Source: Pontibacter anaerobius
GTDB lineage: Bacteria; Bacteroidota; Bacteroidia; Cytophagales; Hymenobacteraceae
DNA: 64,000 nt
NCBI RefSeq assembly: GCF_026241195.1
Contig: NZ_JAPFQO010000004.1
Coordinates: 62,001-126,000 of the forward strand
Reading direction: 5' to 3'
The translations under genes were made by a program, and so were the position numbers. Every line of letters begins with the position of its first letter. Positions within the stretch are counted from its first letter, which is position 1. The notes beneath the pieces were generated by a model. That model did no database searches. It saw only the letters and a program-made list of their open reading frames with translations, and was not told where the DNA came from. This document shows, in pieces, positions 42,542 through 52,555 of this stretch.

Positions 42542-44299
42542 ATGGAAATAGCCCTTGTGCTGACACTGCTGGTGATTGCTGTGGTGCTGTTTGCCACAGA
42601 GAAGCTCTCGATCGAGATCGTGACGCTGCTTATGCTTATCATACTAGCAAGCAGCCGCATTATCACAGCCGAGGAGGCTTTTAAGGGCTTCAGCAGCGAC
42701 TTCATCATCATCATTGCCGCCATATTTATACTTAGCGCCGCCCTGCAGGAGACAGGTATACTTGATTTTGCCGTGGTTCGGATGGTGCGCCTGGCCCACC
42801 AAAGCACCAGCCTGATGCTCCTCACTGTTATGGTGGTAACCGGTTTTGTATCAGCTTTTATGAATAACACTACGGTTACGGCCATGTTCGTAACACCTTT
42901 GGTGGGCCTCTCCAAACGCATTAACACCAGCCCCTCCAAACTCCTGATGCCGCTCGCTTTTGCAGCCATACTTGGTGGCACCTGCACGCTCATCGGCACC
43001 TCTACCAACGTGGCCGTGAGCGGCTACATCGCAAAAACGGGCCTCCCTCCCATCGGCATCTTTGAGATTTCAGGCATTGGCTTCGTCATTTTTGTGATCG
43101 GATTAATTTACATGCTCACCGCTGGCCAGCGCATGTTGCCCAGCCACGAAGACCAGCAGCTGGCCGAGGAGTACAAATTGCAGAAATATCTCACAGAGAT
43201 CGTGGTGCGCCCAGATTCGCCGTTGGTGGGGCAGCTTGTCTTTGCTTCTGACCTCACCACGCTCAGCTTTCGAATACTCAACATAATCCGGGGGAAAGAC
43301 AACTTCCTGCCTGACTTCCGTACCCGAATCCGGGAAAACGATGTGCTGCTGGTAGAAGGAGACCTGGACAACCTGATAAAGGTAAAGGAGACAAAGGGCA
43401 TTGACATTATGGCCGATGTGATCCTGGAGAAAGACCTGGAAACGGACAACATACGGCTGGCGGAGCTGCTGGTGGTGCGCCAGTCCGACCTGATCGGCCG
43501 GACGGTTAAGGAGATTAACTTTCTGCAGCGATACGGGCTGGTGGTGATAGCCATTTCCCGCTACGGCGAAACGCTACGCACCAAAATCGGCAGTATACAG
43601 CTGCAGCTCGGGGACCTGCTGTTGGTGCAGGGCTCCCCGGAGCGGCTCGTGCAGCTACGGAACTCCAACAACCTGGCGCTGCTGGGAGAGTTTGAGCCGC
43701 TGCTCTTTAAAAAGCGGAAGGGCATTATTGCTATCTCCTGCTTCGTGATCGCCATACTTTTAGGGACACTTGATGTACTGCCACTCTCCATCGCCTTTTT
43801 GCTGGCTGCCCTGTGCACTATCCTTTTCCGGTGCATCAGCTCCGAAAGGGCCTACGCCTCTATCGATTTTAAGCTGCTTATACTTATTGGAGGCATGACG
43901 GCCTTTGGTACAGCCATGGAAAATTCCGGGGCCGCTGATTTTCTAGCAGAGGGGATCGTTGACGTGTTGGGGCCCATGGGCAAGCTGGCCGTACTGGCTG
44001 GCTTTGTAGTGCTCACGGTTATACTTACCCAGCCCATGTCTAACGCGGCGGCGGCTTTGGTCATTGTGCCGGTGGCTCTGCGTACGGCCGAGTCGCTGGG
44101 GTCTGACCCGCGGGCCTTTGCCATTGCCATTATGCTGTCGGCCTCTGTATCGCTGGTAACACCGTTTGAGCCAGCCTGTATACTAGTCTACAGCCCTGGC
44201 AAATACCGCTTCTGGGATTTCATCAAGGTAGGCTCACCGCTTACACTGCTGCTCATCATCGCCATACTTATCATGACCCCGATCATCTGGCCGCTGTAA
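42542..44299 (+). CDS. SLC13-family transporter with two RCK_C (TrkA-C) domains
   Basis: The ATG at 42542 gives 585 residues; a GTG at 42476 would add 22 less likely ones. It has about ten membrane helices in two blocks, with the two RCK_C regulatory domains between them (about 205-285 and 295-385), the layout of the SLC13/DASS permeases of CitT/YbiR type. The second half has SLC13-like motifs such as TLDVLPLSIAFLLAA and the MSNAAAALVIVP segment near the C-terminus. Members carry dicarboxylates, sulfate, phosphate or citrate; the substrate is not shown. It begins after repeat copy C and stands alone. Confidence 0.88.
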   Translation: MEIALVLTLLVIAVVLFATEKLSIEIVTLLMLIILASSRIITAEEAFKGFSSDFIIIIAAIFILSAALQETGILDFAVVRMVRLAHQSTSLMLLTVMVVTGFVSAFMNNTTVTAMFVTPLVGLSKRINTSPSKLLMPLAFAAILGGTCTLIGTSTNVAVSGYIAKTGLPPIGIFEISGIGFVIFVIGLIYMLTAGQRMLPSHEDQQLAEEYKLQKYLTEIVVRPDSPLVGQLVFASDLTTLSFRILNIIRGKDNFLPDFRTRIRENDVLLVEGDLDNLIKVKETKGIDIMADVILEKDLETDNIRLAELLVVRQSDLIGRTVKEINFLQRYGLVVIAISRYGETLRTKIGSIQLQLGDLLLVQGSPERLVQLRNSNNLALLGEFEPLLFKKRKGIIAISCFVIAILLGTLDVLPLSIAFLLAALCTILFRCISSERAYASIDFKLLILIGGMTAFGTAMENSGAADFLAEGIVDVLGPMGKLAVLAGFVVLTVILTQPMSNAAAALVIVPVALRTAESLGSDPRAFAIAIMLSASVSLVTPFEPACILVYSPGKYRFWDFIKVGSPLTLLLIIAILIMTPIIWPL

Positions 44300-44347
44300 C
44301 AGCATGCCTGTAAAGGCAGTACAGTAGAAATACAAAACAACCATAAA

Positions 44348-44977
44348 ATGAAGCACTTACCAATATACTTACTGCCGCTCTGCCTATTGGCCTGTTCCCC
44401 TGAAAACGAAGAAGTACAGGACGAGCATGTGCAGGTAGCCCCTCCGGCCAAAGCGCTGGACTCGATTGCCAACGTGGAGAAAGACGCGGTGAAAACCGAT
44501 GAGAACGAAATCTCCCCGACGCTGCCCCTACCTCCTCCGGTTATGCAATTACTCGCAGAGAAGTATCCGGGCTGGGAGCGCCCTACGCTTGCGGGAAACG
44601 CTGAGCAGCTGGCAGAGGAGCACCCCGGCAGCCCTGCCATAGCCCGGGGTGATTTTGATGGCGACAACCGCCAGGATGTGGCTCTGCAATTGCAGCAAGG
44701 CAAAGAACTGGTGATAGTGGCCGCCCTGCAGCAGCAGGAAGAGAAATACACGTTGGTGGAGCTGAAGCGGGATATTCTGTTTAACGAGCGGGGCAAACTC
44801 ACCAGCCTATACTACCTGTACCGGATAGCCCAGGGAGAGCAGGTGCAGGATACAAGCACCATGGCTGAGGTAGAGCTGCCACACGATGCTGTTGCCGTTG
44901 CCGTAGGAAACGAAAGGAGCGTGTACGTTTACCAGGACGGCAGTTTCCGTAGCTATGCAATAGAGGAGGAAGAATAA
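44348..44977 (+). CDS. Lipoprotein with FG-GAP/VCBS-like calcium-binding motif
   Basis: The 209-residue product has a lipobox (LLAC, Cys16) after a short hydrophobic core. A single motif IARGDFDGDNRQDVALQL near 98-115 has the Asp-rich DxDxDxxxD pattern of FG-GAP/VCBS repeats. The rest is unrecognised, rich in Gln and Glu. It follows the transporter by 48 bp on the same strand, so it may be part of its unit. The function is unknown; surface or periplasmic location is likely. Confidence 0.7.
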   Translation: MKHLPIYLLPLCLLACSPENEEVQDEHVQVAPPAKALDSIANVEKDAVKTDENEISPTLPLPPPVMQLLAEKYPGWERPTLAGNAEQLAEEHPGSPAIARGDFDGDNRQDVALQLQQGKELVIVAALQQQEEKYTLVELKRDILFNERGKLTSLYYLYRIAQGEQVQDTSTMAEVELPHDAVAVAVGNERSVYVYQDGSFRSYAIEEEE

Positions 44978-45047
44978 AATTATACTTTACTAAACAAAAG
45001 GAATTTGCCGGAAGAGGCACCCAGAGGGCTAAACCCTGTGTTACCAA

Positions 45048-45359
45048 CTACATAAACCTGTTAAGGAAAAGTATGGAGGCCACGGCCAGCGCTATGACAA
45101 CCCCGGCACTTACGGCGTAGGTACTTAAGCGCAGCACCCGGCTTCTATCCACCCGCGACAAAGTATAAATACGCCTGCGGGTGTAATAGAGCACCAAAAG
45201 TACGGCCAGCAAAAAGCTACAGAACCAGAAAGTGCTGAAGCGGAGCAGGAACACCAGCGGCTGGTACTCAGCAGACAGGAAATAGGCAGCCACCGCCATC
45301 AGCAGGCCACCGTAAAGCGATAATATCAGGAACAGGAAAGAGTTTTCGTTTTGCCTCAT
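45048..45359 (-). CDS. Small three-helix membrane protein, unknown function
   Basis: The 103-residue product has three predicted membrane helices (about 9-30, 35-58 and 78-100), and a basic loop (TRRRIYTLSRVDRSRVLR, 60-77) that probably faces the cytoplasm. I recognise no family. It has no neighbour on its strand within 90 bp, and no strong terminator. Reading frame and hydrophobic pattern support a real gene. Confidence 0.6.
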   Translation of the reverse strand: MRQNENSFLFLILSLYGGLLMAVAAYFLSAEYQPLVFLLRFSTFWFCSFLLAVLLVLYYTRRRIYTLSRVDRSRVLRLSTYAVSAGVVIALAVASILFLNRFM

Positions 45360-45453
45360 TGGGCTAAGAGCAATTTTAGCGTGTACCTTCTGGTATATAC
45401 GTGCCCGGGGCAGGTCTTTACTGCCTATAGAATAAAGTATAAATATGATTTTA

Positions 45454-45882
45454 TCAGTAATTTAAGAAAGCCTGCGCCTCACGTTTTATACTGTCGCGCG
45501 TCAGTCCGTCCTTCACCCCCATCGTGATCTTGCGCACCAGCACCCCCACAATAGTTTTCTTAAAGCCAAGCTTTGAGGCCATGTTAATGCAGAAATCCAT
45601 TTCGCTCTCGTCCACAATGCCGTCGGCCAGCATCATCTCCACCAGGTCATAGATCTGGTCGAAGCGCTCGGAGTCGTTGGTGGGCAATTGTGGCGCCTTT
45701 ACCTTAACATCCGACAGCAACTCGCGCACCTCATCCGGTTTCATGCCGTGCTTTTCCCCGATCGCGATGATAAATTTCATCTCGGTAGGATCCAAGTGGC
45801 CGTCCACCTTTGCCAGTGCCCCAAGATTAGAGATATGGCTTTTTAATCTTTTTGTCTCTTCACTCTCAAAAAAACCGAACAT
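45454..45882 (-). CDS. TerB-like (tellurite-resistance-type) protein
   Basis: The 142-residue product is helical, with the paired acidic motifs of the TerB family: LAKVDGHLDPTEMKFI (21-36) and LADGIVDESEMDFCIN (92-107), each resembling an EF-hand-like D-G-x-(L/V)-D-x-x-E pattern. TerB proteins bind calcium in some genomes. No TerC or TerD gene is near, so a stand-alone role is likely. It lies upstream of the pfkA promoter region on the other strand. Confidence 0.75.
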   Translation of the reverse strand: MFGFFESEETKRLKSHISNLGALAKVDGHLDPTEMKFIIAIGEKHGMKPDEVRELLSDVKVKAPQLPTNDSERFDQIYDLVEMMLADGIVDESEMDFCINMASKLGFKKTIVGVLVRKITMGVKDGLTRDSIKREAQAFLNY

Positions 45883-46189
45883 ACGTTGCCTCTGTAGGTT
45901 AAATTAGTTTACTTGGGTTCCAATTTGTGCTGACTCAATTCCTGCACCAAAACTTTAGGGATAAACCAGTAGTCTTTAAGCCTGCCACCCTTGCCTTTAA
46001 GGCCAGGGTACAGCGTGCCGATTTAACATACGGTTTTCTCTATTTAAAGTCGCATAATATCGTCAGTTTTTACAAGTGCTGCAAAACTATAACGTTTTGA
46101 GCTGCAGTCTCGCATAAATTAAAGTTTAGATAACATTCGTTTTTCGGATTTTGAGTAACATTACCACAACTAACAGACACAACAACACC
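45883..46189. other. Divergent promoter region before pfkA
   Basis: No gene is visible in these 307 bp. They hold the promoters of the TerB-like gene (left) and pfkA (right). No AAGTATA/TATACTT motif occurs here, which is unusual for the window. Confidence 0.5.
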
Positions 46190-47161
46190 ATGAAGAGGAT
46201 AGGAGTATTTACTTCAGGCGGCGACTCGCCAGGCATGAACGCATGCATCAGAGCTATTGTACGAGCGGCCGTTTATCATGGGGTAGAGATATACGGTATC
46301 CACCGTGGCTATAAAGGCATGATCAAGGGTGAGATCTACAAAATGGACTCTCACTCGGTAAGCAACATCATACAGAAGGGCGGCACCATCCTCCGCTCTG
46401 CCCGCAGCAAGGAGTTTATGACCCCCGAGGGGCGCAAGCAGGCCTATGAGCAGCTGATGAAGCATGGCATCGAGGGGCTTGTCTGCATCGGCGGGGACGG
46501 TACTTTTACCGGTGCCAACATCTTCTTTGAAGAGTTCGGCATACCGACAGTGGGCGCGCCCGGCACTATAGACAACGACCTGTACGGCACGGACTATACT
46601 ATCGGCTACGACACGGCCGTGAACACTGCCCTCGATGCCATCGATAAAATTCGCGATACGGCAGACAGCCACGACCGCGTGTTCTTTATAGAGGTGATGG
46701 GCCGCGACTCTGGCTACATTGCCATACCGTGCGCCATTGGCGGCGGTGCCGAGATCGTGATGATACCGGAGGCCGAGACAAGTATAGAGCACGTGGTGGA
46801 TACGCTGCGCACCGGCTGGAACCGCTCCAAAACATCTTTCATCGTGATTGTGGCCGAGGGCGACGAGGCCGGAAACGCCAACGATGTAGCGCACAAAGTA
46901 CAGCAGGAGTTGCCACACATGGACGCCCGCGTAACCATACTTGGCCACGTGCAGCGCGGTGGAGCGCCAACCGCCGCAGACCGTATGCTGGCCAGCCAGT
47001 TGGGTATTGCCTGCGTGGAGGGCCTGCTGCAAGGCCGTAAGTGCGAGATGGCCGGCATCATTAACGGGGACCTGGTGTACACGCCGTTTATCGAGACCAT
47101 CACAAAAGACAAATTGATCAACCCGCATTACCTGCAGATGGTAAACATCCTCTCTGTGTAA
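46190..47161 (+). CDS. pfkA: ATP-dependent 6-phosphofructokinase
   Basis: The ATG at 46190 gives 323 residues starting MKRIGVFTSGGDSPGMNA, the family's opening; the TTG at 46151 adds an unmatched leader. The core has IGGDGTFTGAN near 102, PGTIDNDLYGTDYTIGYDTA near 125-144 with the catalytic Asp, and the VMGRDSGYIA segment near 168. It is the standard bacterial allosteric PfkA of glycolysis. It is monocistronic, ending at a terminator at 47218-47260. Confidence 0.97.
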   Translation: MKRIGVFTSGGDSPGMNACIRAIVRAAVYHGVEIYGIHRGYKGMIKGEIYKMDSHSVSNIIQKGGTILRSARSKEFMTPEGRKQAYEQLMKHGIEGLVCIGGDGTFTGANIFFEEFGIPTVGAPGTIDNDLYGTDYTIGYDTAVNTALDAIDKIRDTADSHDRVFFIEVMGRDSGYIAIPCAIGGGAEIVMIPEAETSIEHVVDTLRTGWNRSKTSFIVIVAEGDEAGNANDVAHKVQQELPHMDARVTILGHVQRGGAPTAADRMLASQLGIACVEGLLQGRKCEMAGIINGDLVYTPFIETITKDKLINPHYLQMVNILSV

Positions 47162-47217
47162 GTATAAACTCAGCTGCTGCACCTGTTCCCAGCTGCAGCA
47201 AGTATAAAGTACAGGGC

Positions 47218-47260
47218 GCGCCCCGGCTAAAGTATAGATCTTTGGCCGGGGCGCTTTTTT
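47218..47260 (+). terminator. Terminator of pfkA
   Basis: GCGCCCCGGC (47218-47227) pairs with GCCGGGGCGC (47245-47254), and the inner TAAAG/CTTTG extends the stem; six or seven T follow. Confidence 0.88.
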
Positions 47261-47370
47261 GTACCCGCCATAGCCCCCCAACAAGCTGCCTTCTTCAAAA
47301 ATCACTATCGCCATTGTAGCCGTACAGCCTGTGGGGCTAACCCTAAATTGGCATCCGTCTGATAAAAAAG

Positions 47371-50300
47371 GTGCCAAACATTCCAAAAACCCTATCCCCA
47401 AACATCATTTTCCGTAAAAGCAAAAGCACAAACTTAAACCCAAGACATATCGCATCTGCCAAACATATAACTAAGATCATCCTAAAGGTCATACTTTGGC
47501 CACTTGCCGTAATAGTGGGCCTGCTTCTACTTATTATTATTGCCCTGCAGTTTCAGGGGGTGCAAAACTATTTAGCCAGGCAAGGCGAGAACTACCTGCA
47601 GAAAACCCTGGCAACAGAGGTGAATATCGGCGGCTTCACCACCGACTGGCGCAACGCATTGGTACTGACGGATGTGTATGTGGAAGACCAGCAGCAGGAT
47701 ACCCTTTGGTACTCCGAACGGCTGGGCGTGGACATGGCCATACTTTCGCTTATCAAAGGTGAGGTGAACATCAGCAAAGTGGACCTCGACAACGCCACCC
47801 TCAAGCTACACATCCGCGAAGACAGCACCACCAACTTCGATTTTATTGCAGAGGCTTTTGCCACCGACACTGCCACCGCCCAACCTGCCGACACCGCTTC
47901 GGCCATGCAGATTACCCTGGGCACCATAAACCTGGACAATGTGTATGTCGTGTTTCGGGATGAGGCCGGCGGTAATTACATCCGGACCCGCGTGGGTGAA
48001 CTGACCACCACCATGGACGAGCTGAACCTGGAGGAGCAGCGTTACCTGGTGGACGAAGTACGGCTGGCGGATACCTGGGTAGATTACGAACAAACAAAGC
48101 TCCCCCCTCCCGACACCTCCGCCTACGAGCCGCTGGAGATGGATTTCGGGCTGAACCGGCTGGCGCTGGAGAACATACGTCTGAGCTTCCTGAGTCGCCC
48201 GGCCGACCAGCGCATCGAACTGGCACTCGGTGAATCGGAGGTGGTATCGGATAACATTGACCTGAAAAATGCGAAGGTGGCTCTCAAAAGCTTTGCCCTG
48301 CACAATACAGACCTGACTTACGTGCAGGAAAAGTATAAACCCTCCGACTCGCTGGCCGTGAACCCGGAGCGCACTGCAGAGGAGTTGAACAGATCAGTGG
48401 AGCAGGCACAGGGGCAGCCCGTAAACTGGGTACTTACGCTGGGCGAGCTGGACGTGACTGACCTGGATGTGGTATTCGATAACTTTAACGCGCCCAAGCA
48501 GCCCCGCGGCATGGACTACGACCACCTGAAGTTCACCGATGTGGTCATGGACGCACAGGACATCAGCTACAGCCTCAACCGCACCCAGGTAGACCTGAAC
48601 CAGCTCGCCCTGAAAGAGCAGAGTGGCTTTGTGCTGGAAAACTTTGAGGCCGGAATCCTTATTGACTCCACCCACGCCAGCCTCACCAACCTCGACCTGA
48701 AGACAGGTAACAGCCACCTGCAAAACGACCTGGCCATGACCTACCCCTCACTGGAGGCCATCGCAGAAAACCCGGAGCAGGTGGGCCTGAACGTAGACAT
48801 CAACAACAGTTACATCGGGATGCAGGATGTGCTATACTTTATGCCGGACATGGCCCAGAACCCTTCCTTTAGAAGTATAGCAAACTCCAACATCAGGGTA
48901 ACGGCCAAGGCCGAGGGCAAGATAGAGAACCTGCGCATCCAAACCCTGCAGCTGGCCGGCTTAAAAGATACAAGGGTTGATGTAAAGGGTACGGTGCGCA
49001 ACGCCATGGATCCCGACAATTTATACCTGGACCTGGACATAAATCGCTTCGCCACCACCCGCACCGATGTGCAGGCGCTGGTGCCGGCAGGTACTATTCC
49101 CCCTGACTTCAGGTTACCGCCACAGATGAGCCTGACGGGTAACTATAAAGGGAGCCTCACCGCCTTCGATGCCAACGCCGATCTCCGTACCTCTTTCGGC
49201 AATGTGGTAGCCGATGTGGACATGGGTGCGAATGAGAGCTTCACGGCTACGGTGCGCAGCGGCGGCTTTGACCTGAGCCAGCTGATGGCAGACAGCCTGG
49301 GGCTGGGCAGGGTGGCGCTGGAGGCAAAGGCCAAAGGCACCGGCCTAACCCCCGAAACCATGCGGGCCGATGTGCAGGCCAACGTAAAGCTTTTCGACTA
49401 CAATAACTACAGGTACAACAACATCAACCTGGATGCGAACATAAACCGGAACCTGTACAGCATAGAGGCCACTGCCGACGATAAGAACCTGGCCTTTGAC
49501 CTGTCAGGCAAGTTTAACCTCCGCGATACCACGCAGCCCGCCTATACTTTTGACCTGGACCTAGAGAAAGCCGACCTGCAGGCCCTGAACCTATACCCTG
49601 AGCCATTAAGTATAAAAGGCCAGTTGCAGGGTAACTTTACAGGGGCTGACGCAGCAACCCTGAGCGGCCGGCTGGAGGGCCAGGAACTTTTGGTGATCCA
49701 GGAGGGGCAATCCACCCCGATCGACTCGCTGGTGATGACTCTACAACAAAGAGGCGAGACGGCTGAGGTCATGGTGCAGTCTGATGTGGTGGACGCCGAC
49801 ATGCAGTTTAACAACTCCCTGGCAACCCTGCCCACCGCCCTGCAGAAACACTTCTCCAACTATTTAGACCTGCAGCCGGACCCGCCCTACCCTGCCAACC
49901 TGAATCTCAACGATTTTACCGCCACCATCGACCTGAAGAAGACCGGGCTGATCACCTCCTTTGTGCCTGGCCTGTACCAGCTGCAGCCAGCCACTCCTAT
50001 CACAGCCACTTACAACGGCGACAACCATCAACTGGAGCTGGATGGCAGCATCAGCAAAATAGTATACACCGATTATACTTTGCAGAACCTGGACCTGGCA
50101 GTAGACGGCAATAGAAACGAGCTGGCGTATAAACTGAACCTGCAGAAACTCATCTCGCCTTCGCTTACCATGGACAACATCAGCCTGGACGGGGCAGCAA
50201 GAGACAATGAGTTGGCCGTGCGTTTGGCTGTTGCCGGCGACAGTGCCCAGCAGAGCGAGCGACTGGTAATTGGGGGCATACTTAATAGCCTGGGCACCGG

Positions 50301-52551
50301 CTACCGCTTCTCCTTTAACCCCGACCAGCTGGTAATTAACGGGGATGACTGGGACGTACCGCAGGACAACTACCTGCAGTTCGACACCAACTTACTATAT
50401 GCCAACAACATCCGGCTGCAGCACAACAACCAGTCTATACTTCTGAACAGCTCCGGCCCCGTGGCGCCCAATGCGCCGCTGCAGGCTGAGTTCGAAAACG
50501 TGGACATAGCCTATATCATGCGTACTTTTCAGGCACCCGAGGATAGCCTGATAGCTGGTACCATAAATGGCACAGCCACCGTCCGTAACATCCTTTTAGA
50601 TAACATGGCCTTCACCTCCGACCTGACCGTGACAGACTTTGCGTACGAGGGCGTACCGGTAGGTGATCTGGCCCTGAATGCCAGCAGCGAAGCCGGAAAC
50701 CGCTACAACATAGACGCCCGCCTGACCGGCAACAGCAACCAGGTAACGGTAAACGGTTTCATGGAAATGCAACCGGATGCCACCCTCCTCAACATGAACG
50801 CCAACATCGCGCGCCTCAACATAGCCTCGCTGGAGGGCTTTATGGCCGGCATGGTAGATCAGCTGGACGGCAACGCAACCGGCGACCTGCGCATCAGCGG
50901 CACACTGGAGCAGCCAGAAATTCTGGGTCAGCTTAATTTTAACCAGGCGCAGTTTAACCTCACCATGCTGGGCTCGGTGTTTACGCTGGAGAACGAAAGG
51001 CTGGAGTTTACCGAGCAGGGCATCAGCTTCCCTAACTTCACCATTACAGATTCTTTAGGCAACGACCTGGTCATTACCGGAAACATACTTACGGAGACGT
51101 ACACTGATTTTGAGTTTGGGATGGATGTGGCAACGAAGCGCTTCCTGGCGCTCAACTCCACTGCCCAGGACAACAGCCTTTTCTACGGCACTGTGTACGT
51201 GGCCGCAGATGCCTCCATTACCGGCAACATGCTGCTGCCGGTAATCAAAGTAGATGCCCGTGTGCTGGATGGCTCTGACTTCACCACCATTATACCTGCT
51301 GATGAGGTGGGTGCCGCCGAGCGGGACGGTATAGTGGAGTTTGTTAACCTGAATCCTGAAATGACCCGGATTGTAAGGGAACAGCAGGCGGACTCTGCCG
51401 AGATAAAAGGTTTTGAGGGAGCCGATATAGAAGCCCAGATCACCGTGACCGATGCCACCCCGATCACGATTGTGATAGACCCGACCACTGGCGATCAGCT
51501 TACCGTGCGTGGCTCCGCTGACCCGCTGTTCATAGGTATGCGCCCTAGTGGTGAGATTAACATGAGCGGGCGCTTTACAGTAACAGATGGCAAGTATAGC
51601 ATGGATTTCTACGACCTGGCCTCCCGTGAGCTGGACATTGCCGAAGGCAGCTATATTAACTGGACCGGGGACCCGCTGCTGGCCAACATGGACATCACAG
51701 CCATTTATACTGTAGAGACGGCGCCACAGGAACTCGTAGCCTCGCAGGCCGCTACCTACGAAGACCCAGCTCTCAAAAACCAGGTCCCTTTCCAGGTATA
51801 TGTGTTTGTGCGGGGCGATATTCTGACACCGGAAATAAGCTTTGACATACAGATGCCGGAGGAGGAGCGTGGCAACGTGCCGCCAATTGTGACCAGTAGC
51901 CTGGGCAACCTGCGCCAGGACGATGCGGAGCTGAACAAGCAGGTGTTCTCGTTGCTGGTGCTCAACCGCTTTATGGCCCCCGACCCGCTTACCAGCTCCG
52001 GCGGCGGCTTCGAGTCAACGGCACGAAACAGTTTAGGACAGGTGATGACGGACCAACTGAACCAGCTGACGAACCGCTATGCCGGCGGCCTGGGCCTGGA
52101 GTTGGGTGTGGACTCTTACCAGGACTATTCCTCCGGTTCGGCAGAAGGTCGCACCGATCTTAACGTGGCCATGCGCCAGCAGTTCCTCAACGACAGGCTT
52201 ACCGTGCGTGTCGGCACCGATATCGGGTTGGAGGGTGGCAGCCAGTCTAACCAGACCATGAGCGGCTTTGGCGGCGATATCTCCGTGGAATATTCGCTTA
52301 CTGAAGATGGGCGCCTGCGGGTGCGTGGATTCCAGCGCAACCAGTATGAAGGCATTATTGAGGGCGGCGACGTAAGGGCCACCGGCGTATCGCTGATCTA
52401 TGTGCGCGAATACAACAACTTCTCTGACCTGTTCCGTGACCTGGAAAGCCGCCGCGCCCGCGATGCACAGCGCAGGCTGGAGGCCGCCCAGAAAATCAGG
52501 GAAGAGGAAAAAGAAGTAGAAGCAGAACTTGAAGAAGAAGGTACAAAATAA
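47371..52551 (+). CDS. tamB: TamB-like translocation/assembly protein (DUF490)
   Basis: The 1726-residue product (GTG start, no Met upstream of the helix) has one N-terminal membrane anchor (about 36-60), then a very long beta-helical region of the AsmA/TamB type, and a C-terminal TamB (DUF490) domain in the last 400 residues or so (GEINMSGRFTVTDGKYSMDF and the closing ...NNFSDLF). It should span the periplasm from the inner membrane to TamL and move phospholipids or outer-membrane proteins. The C-terminal 40 residues form a charged coiled coil rich in Arg/Glu/Lys, an addition typical of Bacteroidota. It runs 4 bp into the TamL gene. Confidence 0.93.
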   Translation: MPNIPKTLSPNIIFRKSKSTNLNPRHIASAKHITKIILKVILWPLAVIVGLLLLIIIALQFQGVQNYLARQGENYLQKTLATEVNIGGFTTDWRNALVLTDVYVEDQQQDTLWYSERLGVDMAILSLIKGEVNISKVDLDNATLKLHIREDSTTNFDFIAEAFATDTATAQPADTASAMQITLGTINLDNVYVVFRDEAGGNYIRTRVGELTTTMDELNLEEQRYLVDEVRLADTWVDYEQTKLPPPDTSAYEPLEMDFGLNRLALENIRLSFLSRPADQRIELALGESEVVSDNIDLKNAKVALKSFALHNTDLTYVQEKYKPSDSLAVNPERTAEELNRSVEQAQGQPVNWVLTLGELDVTDLDVVFDNFNAPKQPRGMDYDHLKFTDVVMDAQDISYSLNRTQVDLNQLALKEQSGFVLENFEAGILIDSTHASLTNLDLKTGNSHLQNDLAMTYPSLEAIAENPEQVGLNVDINNSYIGMQDVLYFMPDMAQNPSFRSIANSNIRVTAKAEGKIENLRIQTLQLAGLKDTRVDVKGTVRNAMDPDNLYLDLDINRFATTRTDVQALVPAGTIPPDFRLPPQMSLTGNYKGSLTAFDANADLRTSFGNVVADVDMGANESFTATVRSGGFDLSQLMADSLGLGRVALEAKAKGTGLTPETMRADVQANVKLFDYNNYRYNNINLDANINRNLYSIEATADDKNLAFDLSGKFNLRDTTQPAYTFDLDLEKADLQALNLYPEPLSIKGQLQGNFTGADAATLSGRLEGQELLVIQEGQSTPIDSLVMTLQQRGETAEVMVQSDVVDADMQFNNSLATLPTALQKHFSNYLDLQPDPPYPANLNLNDFTATIDLKKTGLITSFVPGLYQLQPATPITATYNGDNHQLELDGSISKIVYTDYTLQNLDLAVDGNRNELAYKLNLQKLISPSLTMDNISLDGAARDNELAVRLAVAGDSAQQSERLVIGGILNSLGTGYRFSFNPDQLVINGDDWDVPQDNYLQFDTNLLYANNIRLQHNNQSILLNSSGPVAPNAPLQAEFENVDIAYIMRTFQAPEDSLIAGTINGTATVRNILLDNMAFTSDLTVTDFAYEGVPVGDLALNASSEAGNRYNIDARLTGNSNQVTVNGFMEMQPDATLLNMNANIARLNIASLEGFMAGMVDQLDGNATGDLRISGTLEQPEILGQLNFNQAQFNLTMLGSVFTLENERLEFTEQGISFPNFTITDSLGNDLVITGNILTETYTDFEFGMDVATKRFLALNSTAQDNSLFYGTVYVAADASITGNMLLPVIKVDARVLDGSDFTTIIPADEVGAAERDGIVEFVNLNPEMTRIVREQQADSAEIKGFEGADIEAQITVTDATPITIVIDPTTGDQLTVRGSADPLFIGMRPSGEINMSGRFTVTDGKYSMDFYDLASRELDIAEGSYINWTGDPLLANMDITAIYTVETAPQELVASQAATYEDPALKNQVPFQVYVFVRGDILTPEISFDIQMPEEERGNVPPIVTSSLGNLRQDDAELNKQVFSLLVLNRFMAPDPLTSSGGGFESTARNSLGQVMTDQLNQLTNRYAGGLGLELGVDSYQDYSSGSAEGRTDLNVAMRQQFLNDRLTVRVGTDIGLEGGSQSNQTMSGFGGDISVEYSLTEDGRLRVRGFQRNQYEGIIEGGDVRATGVSLIYVREYNNFSDLFRDLESRRARDAQRRLEAAQKIREEEKEVEAELEEEGTK

Positions 52552-52555
52552 AACT